DNA of 59,232 nt from Thermodesulfobacteriota bacterium (GCA_030550555.1 JAUQPD010000009.1:1-59232); one strand, 5' to 3'. Shown: positions 1-8,436, numbered from the stretch's first letter. The notes: a model not told the origin generated them from the sequence alone. Made by a program: numbers and translations.

Positions 1-2
1 TT

Positions 3-143
3 CAGGCTGAAGCTCCCATGGGGAGAGACGATGAAGCACCTCCCCTTACTAATTGGTGGTGGTATTTAGACCTTATAGCCCAAGGGAAATACCCCCTTGA
101 GCTTTTACCTGAGGAGTTGAGAAGTTCTATTCCTCTAATTTAA
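3..143 (+). CDS. C-terminal end of an unidentified protein (5' truncated by window edge)
   Basis: An open frame runs in from the left edge and ends at a TAA, giving 46 residues. The visible tail has a tryptophan-rich stretch (NWWWYLDLIAQGKYPLELLP) followed by a short acidic and hydrophobic end. I do not recognise the family from this fragment. It converges on the nrdD operon with about 90 bases between them. That gap (144-235) shows nothing I can name. Confidence 0.5.
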   Translation, partial: QAEAPMGRDDEAPPLTNWWWYLDLIAQGKYPLELLPEELRSSIPLI

Positions 144-235
144 ATCTACGCCAAATAGCGAGGACTCAATATTACTCAGGAAAAATCGTTTTGCAGAATA
201 AGTTTAACAGCAGTTTGAGAGATTAAAAGACAGAT

Positions 236-472
236 TTAGAGACTTTCCCAATTGCTACAATTGGGGCAGATCCAGGCGGTAGCACTGGCACAGATAAGTT
301 TCTTTTGATGCTCTTGTAAGCAGACTTGGCAGATGGTAAGACCACATTTTCTACAGCGATAGCAGAGGGGGTGAGTTACTCCACAGAACTCACAAACCCC
401 TCTGCAGGTCTTTTTATGTTCTATCTTTTTCCTAAGTTCCACAACCGCAGGAGATTTTCCTATAAGAATCAA
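236..472 (-). CDS. Small zinc-ribbon protein at the end of the nrdD operon
   Basis: This 78-residue protein is dominated by cysteines: C-x3-C-x2-C, then C-x2-C-x2-C, C-x2-C, a lone Cys, and a final C-x2-C. That pattern fits two or more zinc ribbons or treble clefs. It overlaps the 3' end of the glycyl-radical ORF by 41 bases, so the two are probably translationally coupled. The start is uncertain: TTG at 472 has only a weak purine stretch upstream, and an in-frame GTG at 442 would nearly remove the overlap. No catalytic motif is seen. Its place directly after the detached NrdD radical domain suggests, without proving, a role with the reductase. It could equally be an unrelated nucleic-acid-binding ribbon. 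Confidence 0.6.
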   Translation of the reverse strand: MILIGKSPAVVELRKKIEHKKTCRGVCEFCGVTHPLCYRCRKCGLTICQVCLQEHQKKLICASATAWICPNCSNWESL

Positions 473-608
473 TTCTCACAGTTTTTCTCTCTGCAAATTC
501 AACCTGTTTTCCAGGATTCCAGTTGGCAACAGGTCTAAAGTACCCGACAACTCTTGAATAGACCTCGCAGGGAATTGCTTTAATTCTCACTTTTGCCTTT
601 TCTTTCAT
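432..608 (-). CDS. Detached glycyl-radical domain of class III ribonucleotide reductase
   Basis: This 58-residue protein carries the C-terminal signature of anaerobic ribonucleoside-triphosphate reductase: CEVYSRVVGYFRPVANWN followed by a GK..EF..R pattern. The Gly in RVVGY is the expected radical site. The large NrdD upstream stops just before this segment, so the radical loop is supplied as a separate chain. I chose ATG at 608 because GGAGGTG lies 6 bases upstream and little family sequence precedes the Cys. A second in-frame ATG at 680 has an equally good GGAGGTG 6 bases upstream and would add 24 residues. The tail ends in CGCG. Expected partners are NrdD and an activase (NrdG), which is not in this window. 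Short NrdD-like ORFs of this kind occur in other genomes, so this need not be a frameshift. Confidence 0.85.
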   Translation of the reverse strand: MKEKAKVRIKAIPCEVYSRVVGYFRPVANWNPGKQVEFAERKTVRIDSYRKISCGCGT

Positions 609-702
609 GTTTCTCACCTCCTCTTTGTGGTCTTTTGAGATCCCGGGTTTTCCCCAAAGTTTTACACCCATTCCTCCCATGCTTATCACCTCCCTTTTGA
701 AG

Positions 703-3700
703 TTAACTTATTTTCACGTAGGCCTCCTTAGGAAGTCTGTTAAGAAGGTTCACAGAAATTTCCAGCTCAGTTCCAAAACGAGCAAGCTCTTCTTCGCTGT
801 GAGGAAGTGGACAGATTTCGTGCTTTCCAGGTAAATAGCCATGAATAGGACATACAGAAAAGGTTGGAGTAATTGAAAAATAGGGAAGCCTAAAGCGGTG
901 AACAATTGCTCTAACTAACTCTTTAACAACTTTTCTATCAGTAATCTCTTCTCCAACAAAGAGATGTACTACTGTACCACCAGTAAACATAACTTGGAGA
1001 TCATCTTGATGTTGAAGAATTTCAAATATGTCATCAGTATAGTATACGGGAAGATGGACTGAATTAGTGTAATAAGGCACTTCAGGTGTTCCCTGGGTCT
1101 TTATTCGGGGGAATTTCTTTTTGTCAATCTTAGCAAGTCTGTAGCTCGTTCCCTCTGCTGGAGTTGCTTCAAGATTATATAGATTACCTGTTGTTTCCTG
1201 GAATTCTGAAATCTTCTCCCTCATAAATTGAAGCACCTTAAGGGCAAATTCTTTACCTGATTTGGTGTAAATGGGTTCTCCAAGGAAGTTGATACAGGCT
1301 TCATTCATACCAACGATTCCAATTGTTGAGAAGTGATTGGCCCAGTATTGTCCTCTTGCCTCTTTTATGGAGCTCAGATAGACCTTTGAATAGGGATAGA
1401 GCCCCTTTTCAGTAAAGTCCTCAATTACTTTTCGCTTGATTTCAAGAGAGATCTTAGCAAGTTCCATTAAGCGTTCAAGACGCTCAAAAAATTCCTCTTC
1501 ACAGGTTGAGAGAAAGGCTATTCTGGGGAGATTTATAGTGACCACTCCAATAGAGCCAGTTAATGGATTTGCTCCAAAGAGGCCACCTCCTCTTTTTCTA
1601 AGTTCCCTCTGATCAAGCCTAAGCCTACAGCAATTAAAGGAAATTTGCCCTAAAGAGTGAACAAAGAGGTGATTCCTTTCAAGCTCAAGATCATAAAATT
1701 CTATATCCTGAGAAAATTCTTGATAATTGACCTCAGAGACCTTAACTAAGTAAATGTCTCCTTCAAGAAGTTTTTTGCTCTCTTCAGTATGGGCATCATA
1801 TTTACTCAGAGTTGAAAGGCCAACCAACCTCCCTTTATGTAATCCAGGCACCCTGGCAGTTGATAAGGATAGCCAGCCTGGAACCCTCTCAGACAAAATA
1901 GGAGTTGTCAGCCAGTTATTAATAGCTTTGGTCTCCTTTTTAGCATGTTGGAGATATATTCTTTGACTATTTTTCCGTTCTTGGTAAATTACTGGTTTGC
2001 CGATAAGTGAGAAAAGGAGTACGAGATCTCTTGCCAATTGCGGATCGTTAAGGTGAATTTCTTTTCTTCTTTGATACCCATCTCCTAACATAAAATAATC
2101 AAGAAAAGACTCTATAACTGACTTTGGACTATTGAAAAGCACCTGGGGGATTTTTCCATATTTTCTAAAGCCAATAGAGTAGAGCTTTCTTGCAAGGTCT
2201 GCCTTATGGACATATAAGTAGTATGTGTTATAGCGCGGATCTGCCTTTTCTTGGGGAATTATACCAAGTTTAGTTTTTATAAGCTCTTTTATATGATTGA
2301 TAAGGTCTGTATCATTTTTATTAAAGTTAAATTGGAGGCCCTTTGGTTCGCCATAGTGCTTCATGTTTTTTCTGGTTTCATAGATGTAATTTCCATCTGC
2401 AGTGAAAAAGCCAAGGATCTTTGCTAAGTCTTCATCCAAGATGAGATAACCAATTCGTTGATATTCCTTTTGGAAAACCTCTTCCTGAGCCCTTTTTACT
2501 GAAAGCAAAAGATCTCCAGGTTGAATATCTTTTGCCCACTTCATAACAATTCCATCTTCTGTGTAGACAGGGACTGGATGTTTCAAAGTGTAAAGAGCTC
2601 GTTTTCCATCTTGAGTTTTAATTTCCACAGCTTTTCTATCTACCACTCTAAGAAATCTCTTAACCCCCACCCACTCAAGTTTGTAAGTCTTAGGATTAAG
2701 GGATAACACCTTTAGTCCTCTATCTTTTCTACATTCAGCCCAACCTTCGGCGTCAAAGTCTCCTTCTTTGTAAGTTTCTACCAGCTCTTTTATAGAGACC
2801 TTTCTTATGTTATCGGAGTTTTTGATAAGGAGCTCTTCATCTGCATGGAGACACATACTTCTTGCATCATCGGGATCCATGTCAGAATTTACAAAATTGG
2901 CAAAGTAGGGGATACCATACTTTCTTGTCATTTCCCAGAGGGGCTCATAATCAGGATTATCCCAGTCAAAGTCCTTTGTGATGTTATAGGTCGGTATCGG
3001 GAAGGTAAAAATCCTTCCTTTGGCATCGCCTGCCATCATGAGCTCACAAAAGGCCCTGTTAATCATTGACATCTCTTCGTGAAACTCTCCATATACCTCA
3101 TCCCTTGGTTTTCCACCTATCAAGACATTGGTGTTGGCATATAATTTTGAGGGCTTAAGATCAAAGGTGAGATTGGTAAAGGGAGTGTTACCTGTTATAA
3201 AGATCTGGCCTGCCCTTCTTGCTATTACTGTCTCATTTTCAGTATGAACTGACCAAATGACACCACTATAGGAAACTTCTTTAATCTCCTGGATGTAATC
3301 TGTCTTTGTCTCAGTTAGAGTCAGTTCGTAGCGAAGTTTTTTATTACCTCCTGAGGGCTCTCTTGTCTTAATTCCTACGTTGTATCCTGCAAGGACAGCA
3401 ACTCCAGCTAAACCATCTGCAATGGCCCTGTCTGTAGTAACAATCCTTACTCTTCCTCCCTCAATCCAACCATCTCCCTTGGCATAGGTCTCAAGAAAGA
3501 GTCTTGCCTGTCTTTTACTTAGCTTGTAGAGAAAGGTGGGAAATTTTTTGCTGGGATTTCCTAAGACTGCATGGACATACTTACTTGATGAGGGATTGAG
3601 CCTTATGTGGATGCATATACCCCAACTTTCTTGTTCTCTTTCTGTGTAGCTTAAGCCAAGGCAATTGAGAAGCCCAATTATCTCCTCGTAATTATCTTTA

Positions 3701-6210
3701 TTTTTTTCTTTAGATTGATATATACTTATCCTATTTGAGCCATCCTTCTCTATGGACCCCTCAGCAAGGACCCAGGCAATAAGTTTTAACTCTTCGTCAC
3801 TTATAGGATAGTCTGGATTAACGTTCTCTCCACAGACAGGAATGGGAATAGGTGATTTGAAAGACAAAAGCTCCTCAATCGGTTGAAGAGTGTAGGTCTC
3901 GGTGTTAAAGACCTGTCTCACTACACGATGGCGAGGAGAGATGAGTTGATCTTGATTTCTATTCTTTAGGTTATACATTGGCCCTTCATAGTGTCTCTTA
4001 AAGACCTGGGTTACTCTTTTTACCTCTATAGCCCCTGTATTGAGATTAAAGGTGTATATTTCCACCCCCTCATCTATGTCTTTGTAGGTCTTCCAGCCCT
4101 CAGGAGTAAGGATTTCTGTATCTTCAGAGAGGCACTGAAAACCAACTCTTGTAGGCACATTTAGGTTGAAGAGGAATTCCTGCATGCACTGTTTGACCTC
4201 TTGATAGGAGAGCTTGTCGTATCTTACAAAGGGGGCAAGTAAGGTATCAAAATTAGAAAAGGCCTGAGCTCCTGCACTTTCTCCCTGGAGGGTATAGAAA
4301 AAGTTTACAATCTGCCCAAGGGCACTTCTAAAATGCTTGGGAGGAGCACTTTCTACCTTTCCAGAAACCCCACCAAAACCCCTCAATAGGAGATCATAAA
4401 GATCCCACCCCACACAGTTGTGATTCCACATGCCATTTACAAGTAAGGTTCCACTCTCGGTGGTGATATCGTAGATCCACTCATCAGGAATCTCAACTTC
4501 CAGGTTATTTGTCACTTTATGCCAGGCATCGCGGTCTTCATCGTGCCAGGCCTTTTTAGAATTCTCTGCTTGGGCATACTTCTCAGAGGGTAGCTCAATC
4601 TCTGCAATTTTTCTGAAACTTAAACCATAAAGGGGATAATTTTGTCTGATCTCACGTCCCTGATAGATTCTGATAAACCCTTGACCCTCAACTGCTCTAT
4701 CTTGAGGGGTAAAGCCAAGCAGGGTCAGTATAACCGCAAGACCTTCAAGGAGCTCCCTGGAAGAGAGTCTCAAATTAAGCACGGCCCTACAGTTTTCAAT
4801 ATTCCCATCTCCATCAAGGAGTCCTCCCACTAAGCCTTTAAGAAAGGAAAGATCGTATTGGAGACTTTTCAATGGAAGACTTTTATTTCTTGCGCCAGGT
4901 TCAATTCCAAAAACCCTCTGAAAGAGGAACCTTAGAAAGGGATTCACAATGCTTAGTTCATAAAAATCTCCCTTTCTCTGAATAAATCCCAAATAGCCAG
5001 TTTTACGTAGCCCTTCATTTAGCTCAAGGAGCTTCCCAAGCTCTTTTTGCACAATGGAAATAGTCTTTGGAGAGTCTTCATCATAGGAGAGATATCCCTC
5101 TGCAAGGACAAAACCAACAAAATATCCAAAATCTTCTGTAAGATGAATATATCTTGGAGAAGAAAAGGTCCTTGTGTGTAAAATCCCCTCTTCCTCTCCA
5201 AAAGAAAACTCTTCAATAGGGAGACCATTAAAATATACTTCAGTCCTTCCAAAGAAATATGACTTATCCTTGAGGACTTCCTCAAGGAGGTCTATCTTTT
5301 TTATCTGAAAGAGACTCTCTCCTGAGAGAAGTCTTTTTAAATCGGCAGTAAAGAGTTCATCCTTATCTTCTAAGACATCTGATGCCTGTTTTTCGCCAGC
5401 TCTGGTAATCATGGGATGATCCTCTGTAACAATCACGGATCTTCCGCCTCTGTTTTCAATAAACCGCATCTTTTTGTCTTTTCTTTTTTTAGTGACCCTT
5501 GTCACTTTAACCCAACCATCCTTGTCAAGAACATAGAGGTCTTCGGGCCTTTTGGCAAAGGCTTTTCTCCTTTTTTCAAGGATGTATTCCTCTTCCTCTA
5601 AGAGTTCGTAAAGTTTTTCGAATGAGAGAAGAAGAAGCTCTCCCTTGTATTTGGCGATCACAATTTCCTTGCCATAGTAAGTATAAGGTCCAAGGACGCC
5701 AAGATCGTGGATATGAAAATCTCCCTCCTTATGGGCCCTTGCCACCTCTTCAGGATAGAGTTTTTCCAACCAATAGCGAGCAACAATGGAAGAGCTCACA
5801 TGGAAGTTTAGACCCTGAAGGCTATAGTTCATATTGGAATTCTCTCTTACTCGCCAGTCCTCCTGCCCCAAATACTCCTCAATGAGGTTTATTCCATCAA
5901 CAAGAGCCTGAGAAATCTCCCTTGCCTGTCGTCTCTTTTCACGATAAAGAATATAGGCCTTAGCTACCTCAGGATACCCCCTCTCCATTAGGGTTCTCTC
6001 AATGAGGTCCTGTATAGTCTCCACATGCGGGATGTCTCCCTTCTTAAAGTAGTTCCGATATAATTGCACAGAGACCGCATCTGCAATCTTCTCAGCATCC
6101 TCCTTACTTCCTTGCCCAACAGCTCTCATCGCCTTAAAAACCGCATTCACAATTCTCACCCTGCTAAAAGGTACAACCTTACCACTACGCTTCCTAACGA
6201 GAGGCTCCAT
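703..6210 (-). CDS. nrdD: Anaerobic (class III) ribonucleoside-triphosphate reductase, large chain, with three inteins
   Basis: NrdD reduces NTPs to dNTPs by glycyl-radical chemistry. The 1835-residue precursor comprises an ATP-cone (about residues 1-95), the catalytic barrel, and a zinc site CPIHGYLPGKHEICP near 1787-1801. Removing inteins at residues 177-598, 693-1008 and 1120-1526 leaves about 690 residues and restores the family motifs GPY-CVGWDL, TRVGFQ-TPFTNL and DDARSM-CCRLRLD. The usual C-terminal glycyl-radical segment is missing; the product ends about 35 residues after the zinc site and the segment is encoded by the next ORF. GAGGAGG lies just upstream of the ATG. Two NrdR-like boxes and a promoter precede the gene. 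No nrdG activase is nearby. Confidence 0.95.
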   Translation of the reverse strand: MEPLVRKRSGKVVPFSRVRIVNAVFKAMRAVGQGSKEDAEKIADAVSVQLYRNYFKKGDIPHVETIQDLIERTLMERGYPEVAKAYILYREKRRQAREISQALVDGINLIEEYLGQEDWRVRENSNMNYSLQGLNFHVSSSIVARYWLEKLYPEEVARAHKEGDFHIHDLGVLGPYTYYGKEIVIAKYKGELLLLSFEKLYELLEEEEYILEKRRKAFAKRPEDLYVLDKDGWVKVTRVTKKRKDKKMRFIENRGGRSVIVTEDHPMITRAGEKQASDVLEDKDELFTADLKRLLSGESLFQIKKIDLLEEVLKDKSYFFGRTEVYFNGLPIEEFSFGEEEGILHTRTFSSPRYIHLTEDFGYFVGFVLAEGYLSYDEDSPKTISIVQKELGKLLELNEGLRKTGYLGFIQRKGDFYELSIVNPFLRFLFQRVFGIEPGARNKSLPLKSLQYDLSFLKGLVGGLLDGDGNIENCRAVLNLRLSSRELLEGLAVILTLLGFTPQDRAVEGQGFIRIYQGREIRQNYPLYGLSFRKIAEIELPSEKYAQAENSKKAWHDEDRDAWHKVTNNLEVEIPDEWIYDITTESGTLLVNGMWNHNCVGWDLYDLLLRGFGGVSGKVESAPPKHFRSALGQIVNFFYTLQGESAGAQAFSNFDTLLAPFVRYDKLSYQEVKQCMQEFLFNLNVPTRVGFQCLSEDTEILTPEGWKTYKDIDEGVEIYTFNLNTGAIEVKRVTQVFKRHYEGPMYNLKNRNQDQLISPRHRVVRQVFNTETYTLQPIEELLSFKSPIPIPVCGENVNPDYPISDEELKLIAWVLAEGSIEKDGSNRISIYQSKEKNKDNYEEIIGLLNCLGLSYTEREQESWGICIHIRLNPSSSKYVHAVLGNPSKKFPTFLYKLSKRQARLFLETYAKGDGWIEGGRVRIVTTDRAIADGLAGVAVLAGYNVGIKTREPSGGNKKLRYELTLTETKTDYIQEIKEVSYSGVIWSVHTENETVIARRAGQIFITGNTPFTNLTFDLKPSKLYANTNVLIGGKPRDEVYGEFHEEMSMINRAFCELMMAGDAKGRIFTFPIPTYNITKDFDWDNPDYEPLWEMTRKYGIPYFANFVNSDMDPDDARSMCLHADEELLIKNSDNIRKVSIKELVETYKEGDFDAEGWAECRKDRGLKVLSLNPKTYKLEWVGVKRFLRVVDRKAVEIKTQDGKRALYTLKHPVPVYTEDGIVMKWAKDIQPGDLLLSVKRAQEEVFQKEYQRIGYLILDEDLAKILGFFTADGNYIYETRKNMKHYGEPKGLQFNFNKNDTDLINHIKELIKTKLGIIPQEKADPRYNTYYLYVHKADLARKLYSIGFRKYGKIPQVLFNSPKSVIESFLDYFMLGDGYQRRKEIHLNDPQLARDLVLLFSLIGKPVIYQERKNSQRIYLQHAKKETKAINNWLTTPILSERVPGWLSLSTARVPGLHKGRLVGLSTLSKYDAHTEESKKLLEGDIYLVKVSEVNYQEFSQDIEFYDLELERNHLFVHSLGQISFNCCRLRLDQRELRKRGGGLFGANPLTGSIGVVTINLPRIAFLSTCEEEFFERLERLMELAKISLEIKRKVIEDFTEKGLYPYSKVYLSSIKEARGQYWANHFSTIGIVGMNEACINFLGEPIYTKSGKEFALKVLQFMREKISEFQETTGNLYNLEATPAEGTSYRLAKIDKKKFPRIKTQGTPEVPYYTNSVHLPVYYTDDIFEILQHQDDLQVMFTGGTVVHLFVGEEITDRKVVKELVRAIVHRFRLPYFSITPTFSVCPIHGYLPGKHEICPLPHSEEELARFGTELEISVNLLNRLPKEAYVKIS
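1633..2853 (-). other. Intein 3 of NrdD (residues 1120-1526), LAGLIDADG type
   Basis: This 407-residue insertion lies between DDARSM and CCRLRLD, next to the paired cysteines of the conserved loop. It begins CLHADEELL (Cys1), has TLKH as block B (T1208/H1211), two LAGLIDADG motifs (FFTADGN near 1268 and FMLGDGY near 1373), and ends SFN before Cys at +1. Phe replaces the usual penultimate His. Both endonuclease motifs keep an Asp. Confidence 0.9.
3187..4134 (-). other. Intein 2 of NrdD (residues 693-1008), LAGLIDADG type
   Basis: This 316-residue insertion splits TRVGFQ from TPFTNL. It begins CLSEDTEIL (Cys1), has SPRH at block B in place of TxxH, two LAGLIDADG-like motifs (VLAEGS near 814 and AKGDGW near 910), and ends in ITGN before a Thr at +1. 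The penultimate residue is Gly, not His, a variation known in some inteins. The joined extein matches the continuous family sequence. Confidence 0.9.
4417..5682 (-). other. Intein 1 of NrdD (residues 177-598), LAGLIDADG type, Thr at position 1
   Basis: This 422-residue insertion separates extein GPY from CVGWDL. It has a TxxH block B (VTEDHP, T262/H265) and two LAGLIDADG motifs (FVLAEGY near 367 and LLDGDGN near 464), both with an acidic residue. It ends in NHN, with penultimate His and terminal Asn, before a Cys at +1. The first residue is Thr rather than the usual Cys or Ser. The open frame through the insertion and intact motifs suggest a functional splicing and homing element. Confidence 0.9.
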
Positions 6211-6223
6211 CTTCCTCCTCCAA

Positions 6224-6272
6224 ATACAAGATATTGTGTTTTGTCATTAAACTATGACACTATATATAGACC
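6224..6272 (-). promoter_or_regulatory. Pair of NrdR-like boxes upstream of nrdD
   Basis: Read on the gene strand, 6239-6224 is ACACAATATCTTGTAT (14/16 to the NrdR box ACACWATATWTWGTGT). Positions 6272-6257 are GGTCTATATATAGTGT, which matches all of the last 13 positions. The starts are 33 bp apart, about three helical turns, as in known tandem NrdR operators. The distal box overlaps the predicted -10. This predicts repression of nrdD by NrdR when deoxynucleotides are plentiful; the nrdR gene is not in the window. Confidence 0.8.
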
Positions 6273-6290
6273 AAAATTTGAGCTTGTCAA
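6263..6290 (-). promoter_or_regulatory. Predicted sigma-70 promoter of nrdD
   Basis: A perfect -35 TTGACA (6290-6285) is followed by 16 bases and TATATA (6268-6263). An alternative -10 lies two bases further on. The distal NrdR-like box covers the -10. The start would give a leader of roughly 45 bases. Confidence 0.65.
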
Positions 6291-6396
6291 TATCCTTTAA
6301 AGTGCTATGTCCTTTTGCACAAACTCGTCTCGTTAAAGCTTGCCATTAGGCCTTAGAGGTTGGATAGCATTTTTTGGTGCTAACTCTGCTAAGTTT

Positions 6397-7339
6397 TAAA
6401 TAGGGATGGATTTTTTCAGAGAGACAAAGAGGAAGTCTTTTAGGAGCTCTAGCTTGGTTTCCTTTAGCTTTTTTGTTACTTCAAAAAAGGAAGCTGTAGA
6501 CGACACTTGCAAAATAGCCCTCGTATTGAGAGAGTTTATTTTTTCTATACCAGTCATGGGAGATGCTTGAGAAAAGGCTTTTTAGGATCTTTTCCATTTT
6601 TATGAAGTTAGCCTCTTTGAAGGCTGACTCTATGCTTTCTCTTTGGTCTTCGATGTCTTCGCTTTTGGTGTGAGTGAAGTAGGAGTAGAGGTATTCGTTT
6701 AGAGCGAGTTTAACTTCTTTATTTGGGTAGGAAAGGAGGTAGATGATACCTCTTGAAGTTTGTTCGCAGTGTTTGATGGTGAGGTAGCCTGATTGGAAGA
6801 GGAGGGCTTCAGGTTCGATGAGGTCTATGTCAAAGGACCGATGAGTCTTTCAGAGGCTTTGAGGAGTTCCATTTTGGGGAGGTAGAATTTTTGGAGAGGA
6901 GGAGTTTGATGAGGAATACGGGGGTTGCGTCATCAATTTTATATGTTCCTCAAAACACCCTGCATAGTCATGAGTTCTTTTGCATTTGATACTCAACTTT
7001 TCTTGATTTTCTTCGAGTTTTTGAAGGAGCCAATTTTCAAGATAGGAAGGATCAGTGCTTATGAAGCGTCCACCGAGGTCGATATGGATTACTGGATAGG
7101 ATTTAGACTAATCCCAGTTATTGTAGAGGTAGAGGCCCTCAAAGAGGTCTTTTCTTGCAAGGAAGGCCCGTTTTAAAGTGTCAATAAAGAGAGATTTTCC
7201 AAATCTTCTGGGCCTACTTAGGAAGAAATAGGTTCCAGATTCAACAAGTTTTCCACATAGTGGGTCTTATCAACATAATAATAGCCCTCTTTGCGAATTT
7301 ATCAGAGCTTGAAATACCAATCGGGAGTTTTAACTTCAT
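6397..7339 (-). pseudogene. Degraded AAA-ATPase-like (DUF1703 / PD-(D/E)XK-associated) gene
   Basis: Translated across frames from the ATG at 7339, the remnant reads KLPIGIS, then [10 protein letters not shown] after a base loss, then [11 protein letters not shown] (Walker A) after another shift. An in-frame TAG follows NNWD and a TGA follows TPQSL. Downstream comes a long helical stretch ending QYEGYFASVVYSF, typical of the C-terminal nuclease-like part. These are hallmarks of the AAA-ATPase-like family seen in many copies in anaerobes. At least two frameshifts, two stops and a truncated C-terminus mean it is dead. A short ORF on the opposite strand here is only its shadow. The sequence between 6301 and 6396 shows nothing further. 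Confidence 0.85.
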
Positions 7340-7387
7340 GGTGTTAATAAATTTGGAAACTTCAATGTTACGAGCCAGAAGAAAAAA

Positions 7388-8257
7388 TTAACCTTTTCTC
7401 AGGGCAAGAAGGGCCCATTCTTTAAGGAACTGCGTTTTAATATTTCTGAAGTTGTATCGTTGGTAGATCTGCCATAGGTTCTCAAGATCCTCCCGCAGGA
7501 TACCAGATAGGAGTAGCAGTGCGGTTTTTTCTCTACTTCGTTCTGCAAAAAGAGATGCTAAGGAGACGAGTTCTCTATATCCGATATTAGCAAGAATTAG
7601 GTCGAATTTGAGAGCCTTATCGTCAGGAACTGAGGGGAGAATTACGATTTGGGAGCTAACTTGATTGAGTTTTGCATTTTTTTCCGTAGCTTCAAGGGCA
7701 AGAGGATCAATATCAACAGCGTAAATTTTTGCTTTTGGACAGAGCTTTGCAGTAGCTATGGCAAGAATTCCAGTACCACACCCCATATCAAGAACTACGG
7801 GAGATTCTATATCCTTAGCAATTAGGTCAATGAAAACCTCTAAATTTTCAAGCATTAGTTGGGTTGTTGCATGATGTCCTGTACCGAAAGCTTGACCAGG
7901 GTCAATGTATATAGGAATCCTATCCTCTATAACATTGGGATCTTCCCATGAGGGAAGTATTAGTAACTTGCTACCAATAGCAAGGGGCTCAAAGTGGTAT
8001 TTCCATATAGTTTCCCAATTCTCCTTCTCTATTAAAGAATATTCCACAATCGCAGAGGGAAAATGGGCACTAATTTTTTCAAGCCTGTTAAGAATATCTT
8101 CATCTTTGGCTTCAAGGCCTATAGGAAAATAGAATTTAAATAGGACACTTGCTCCTCTATCTTCTCTCTCCCAAGAAAGACCCTCAATAAAGTAAAATTG
8201 TTCCTCAATAAGTTCAGCTACATCAGAAGGAGTTTTTATCGTCAATAACAAATACAT
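7388..8257 (-). CDS. prmA: Ribosomal protein L11 methyltransferase
   Basis: PrmA methylates ribosomal protein L11 with S-adenosylmethionine. The 289-residue protein has the family signature GQAFGTGHHATTQ (about 121-133), the SAM-binding loop LDMGCGTG (156-163), and DLILANIGY near 212 in place of the common ANIL motif. The N-terminal substrate-recognition domain is present, and the length is usual for the family. GGAGGAGG lies about 7 bases before the ATG. It is transcribed alone, divergent from cooS. Confidence 0.93.
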   Translation of the reverse strand: MYLLLTIKTPSDVAELIEEQFYFIEGLSWEREDRGASVLFKFYFPIGLEAKDEDILNRLEKISAHFPSAIVEYSLIEKENWETIWKYHFEPLAIGSKLLILPSWEDPNVIEDRIPIYIDPGQAFGTGHHATTQLMLENLEVFIDLIAKDIESPVVLDMGCGTGILAIATAKLCPKAKIYAVDIDPLALEATEKNAKLNQVSSQIVILPSVPDDKALKFDLILANIGYRELVSLASLFAERSREKTALLLLSGILREDLENLWQIYQRYNFRNIKTQFLKEWALLALRKG

Positions 8258-8374
8258 GAAAATTCCTCCTCCTTTCCTCCTACCCTTGTGTCTCTGAATT
8301 ATTACACTTTAAAACGAATTGTCAAAACTTAATAAGTGAGAAATGATAAATAAGTTTTATTAAATTTAAATTTC

Positions 8375-8403
8375 TTGACCTAATTTCATTTTTTTAGTAC
8401 AAA
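8375..8403 (+). promoter_or_regulatory. Predicted promoter of cooS
   Basis: TTGACC (8375-8380) and TACAAA (8398-8403) are separated by exactly 17 bases, leaving a leader of about 27 bases. The surrounding intergenic stretch (8258-8436) is very AT-rich. I see no clear dyad for a CO-sensing regulator such as CooA. Confidence 0.55.
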
Positions 8404-8436
8404 TTGAAAATAAAGTTACAATTAGGGGAGGTTTTT

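Noticed and set aside
6925-7176. Rightward 83-codon frame in the pseudogene region
   Set aside because: It is the antisense shadow of the decayed AAA-ATPase-like gene, whose conserved motifs read on the other strand.
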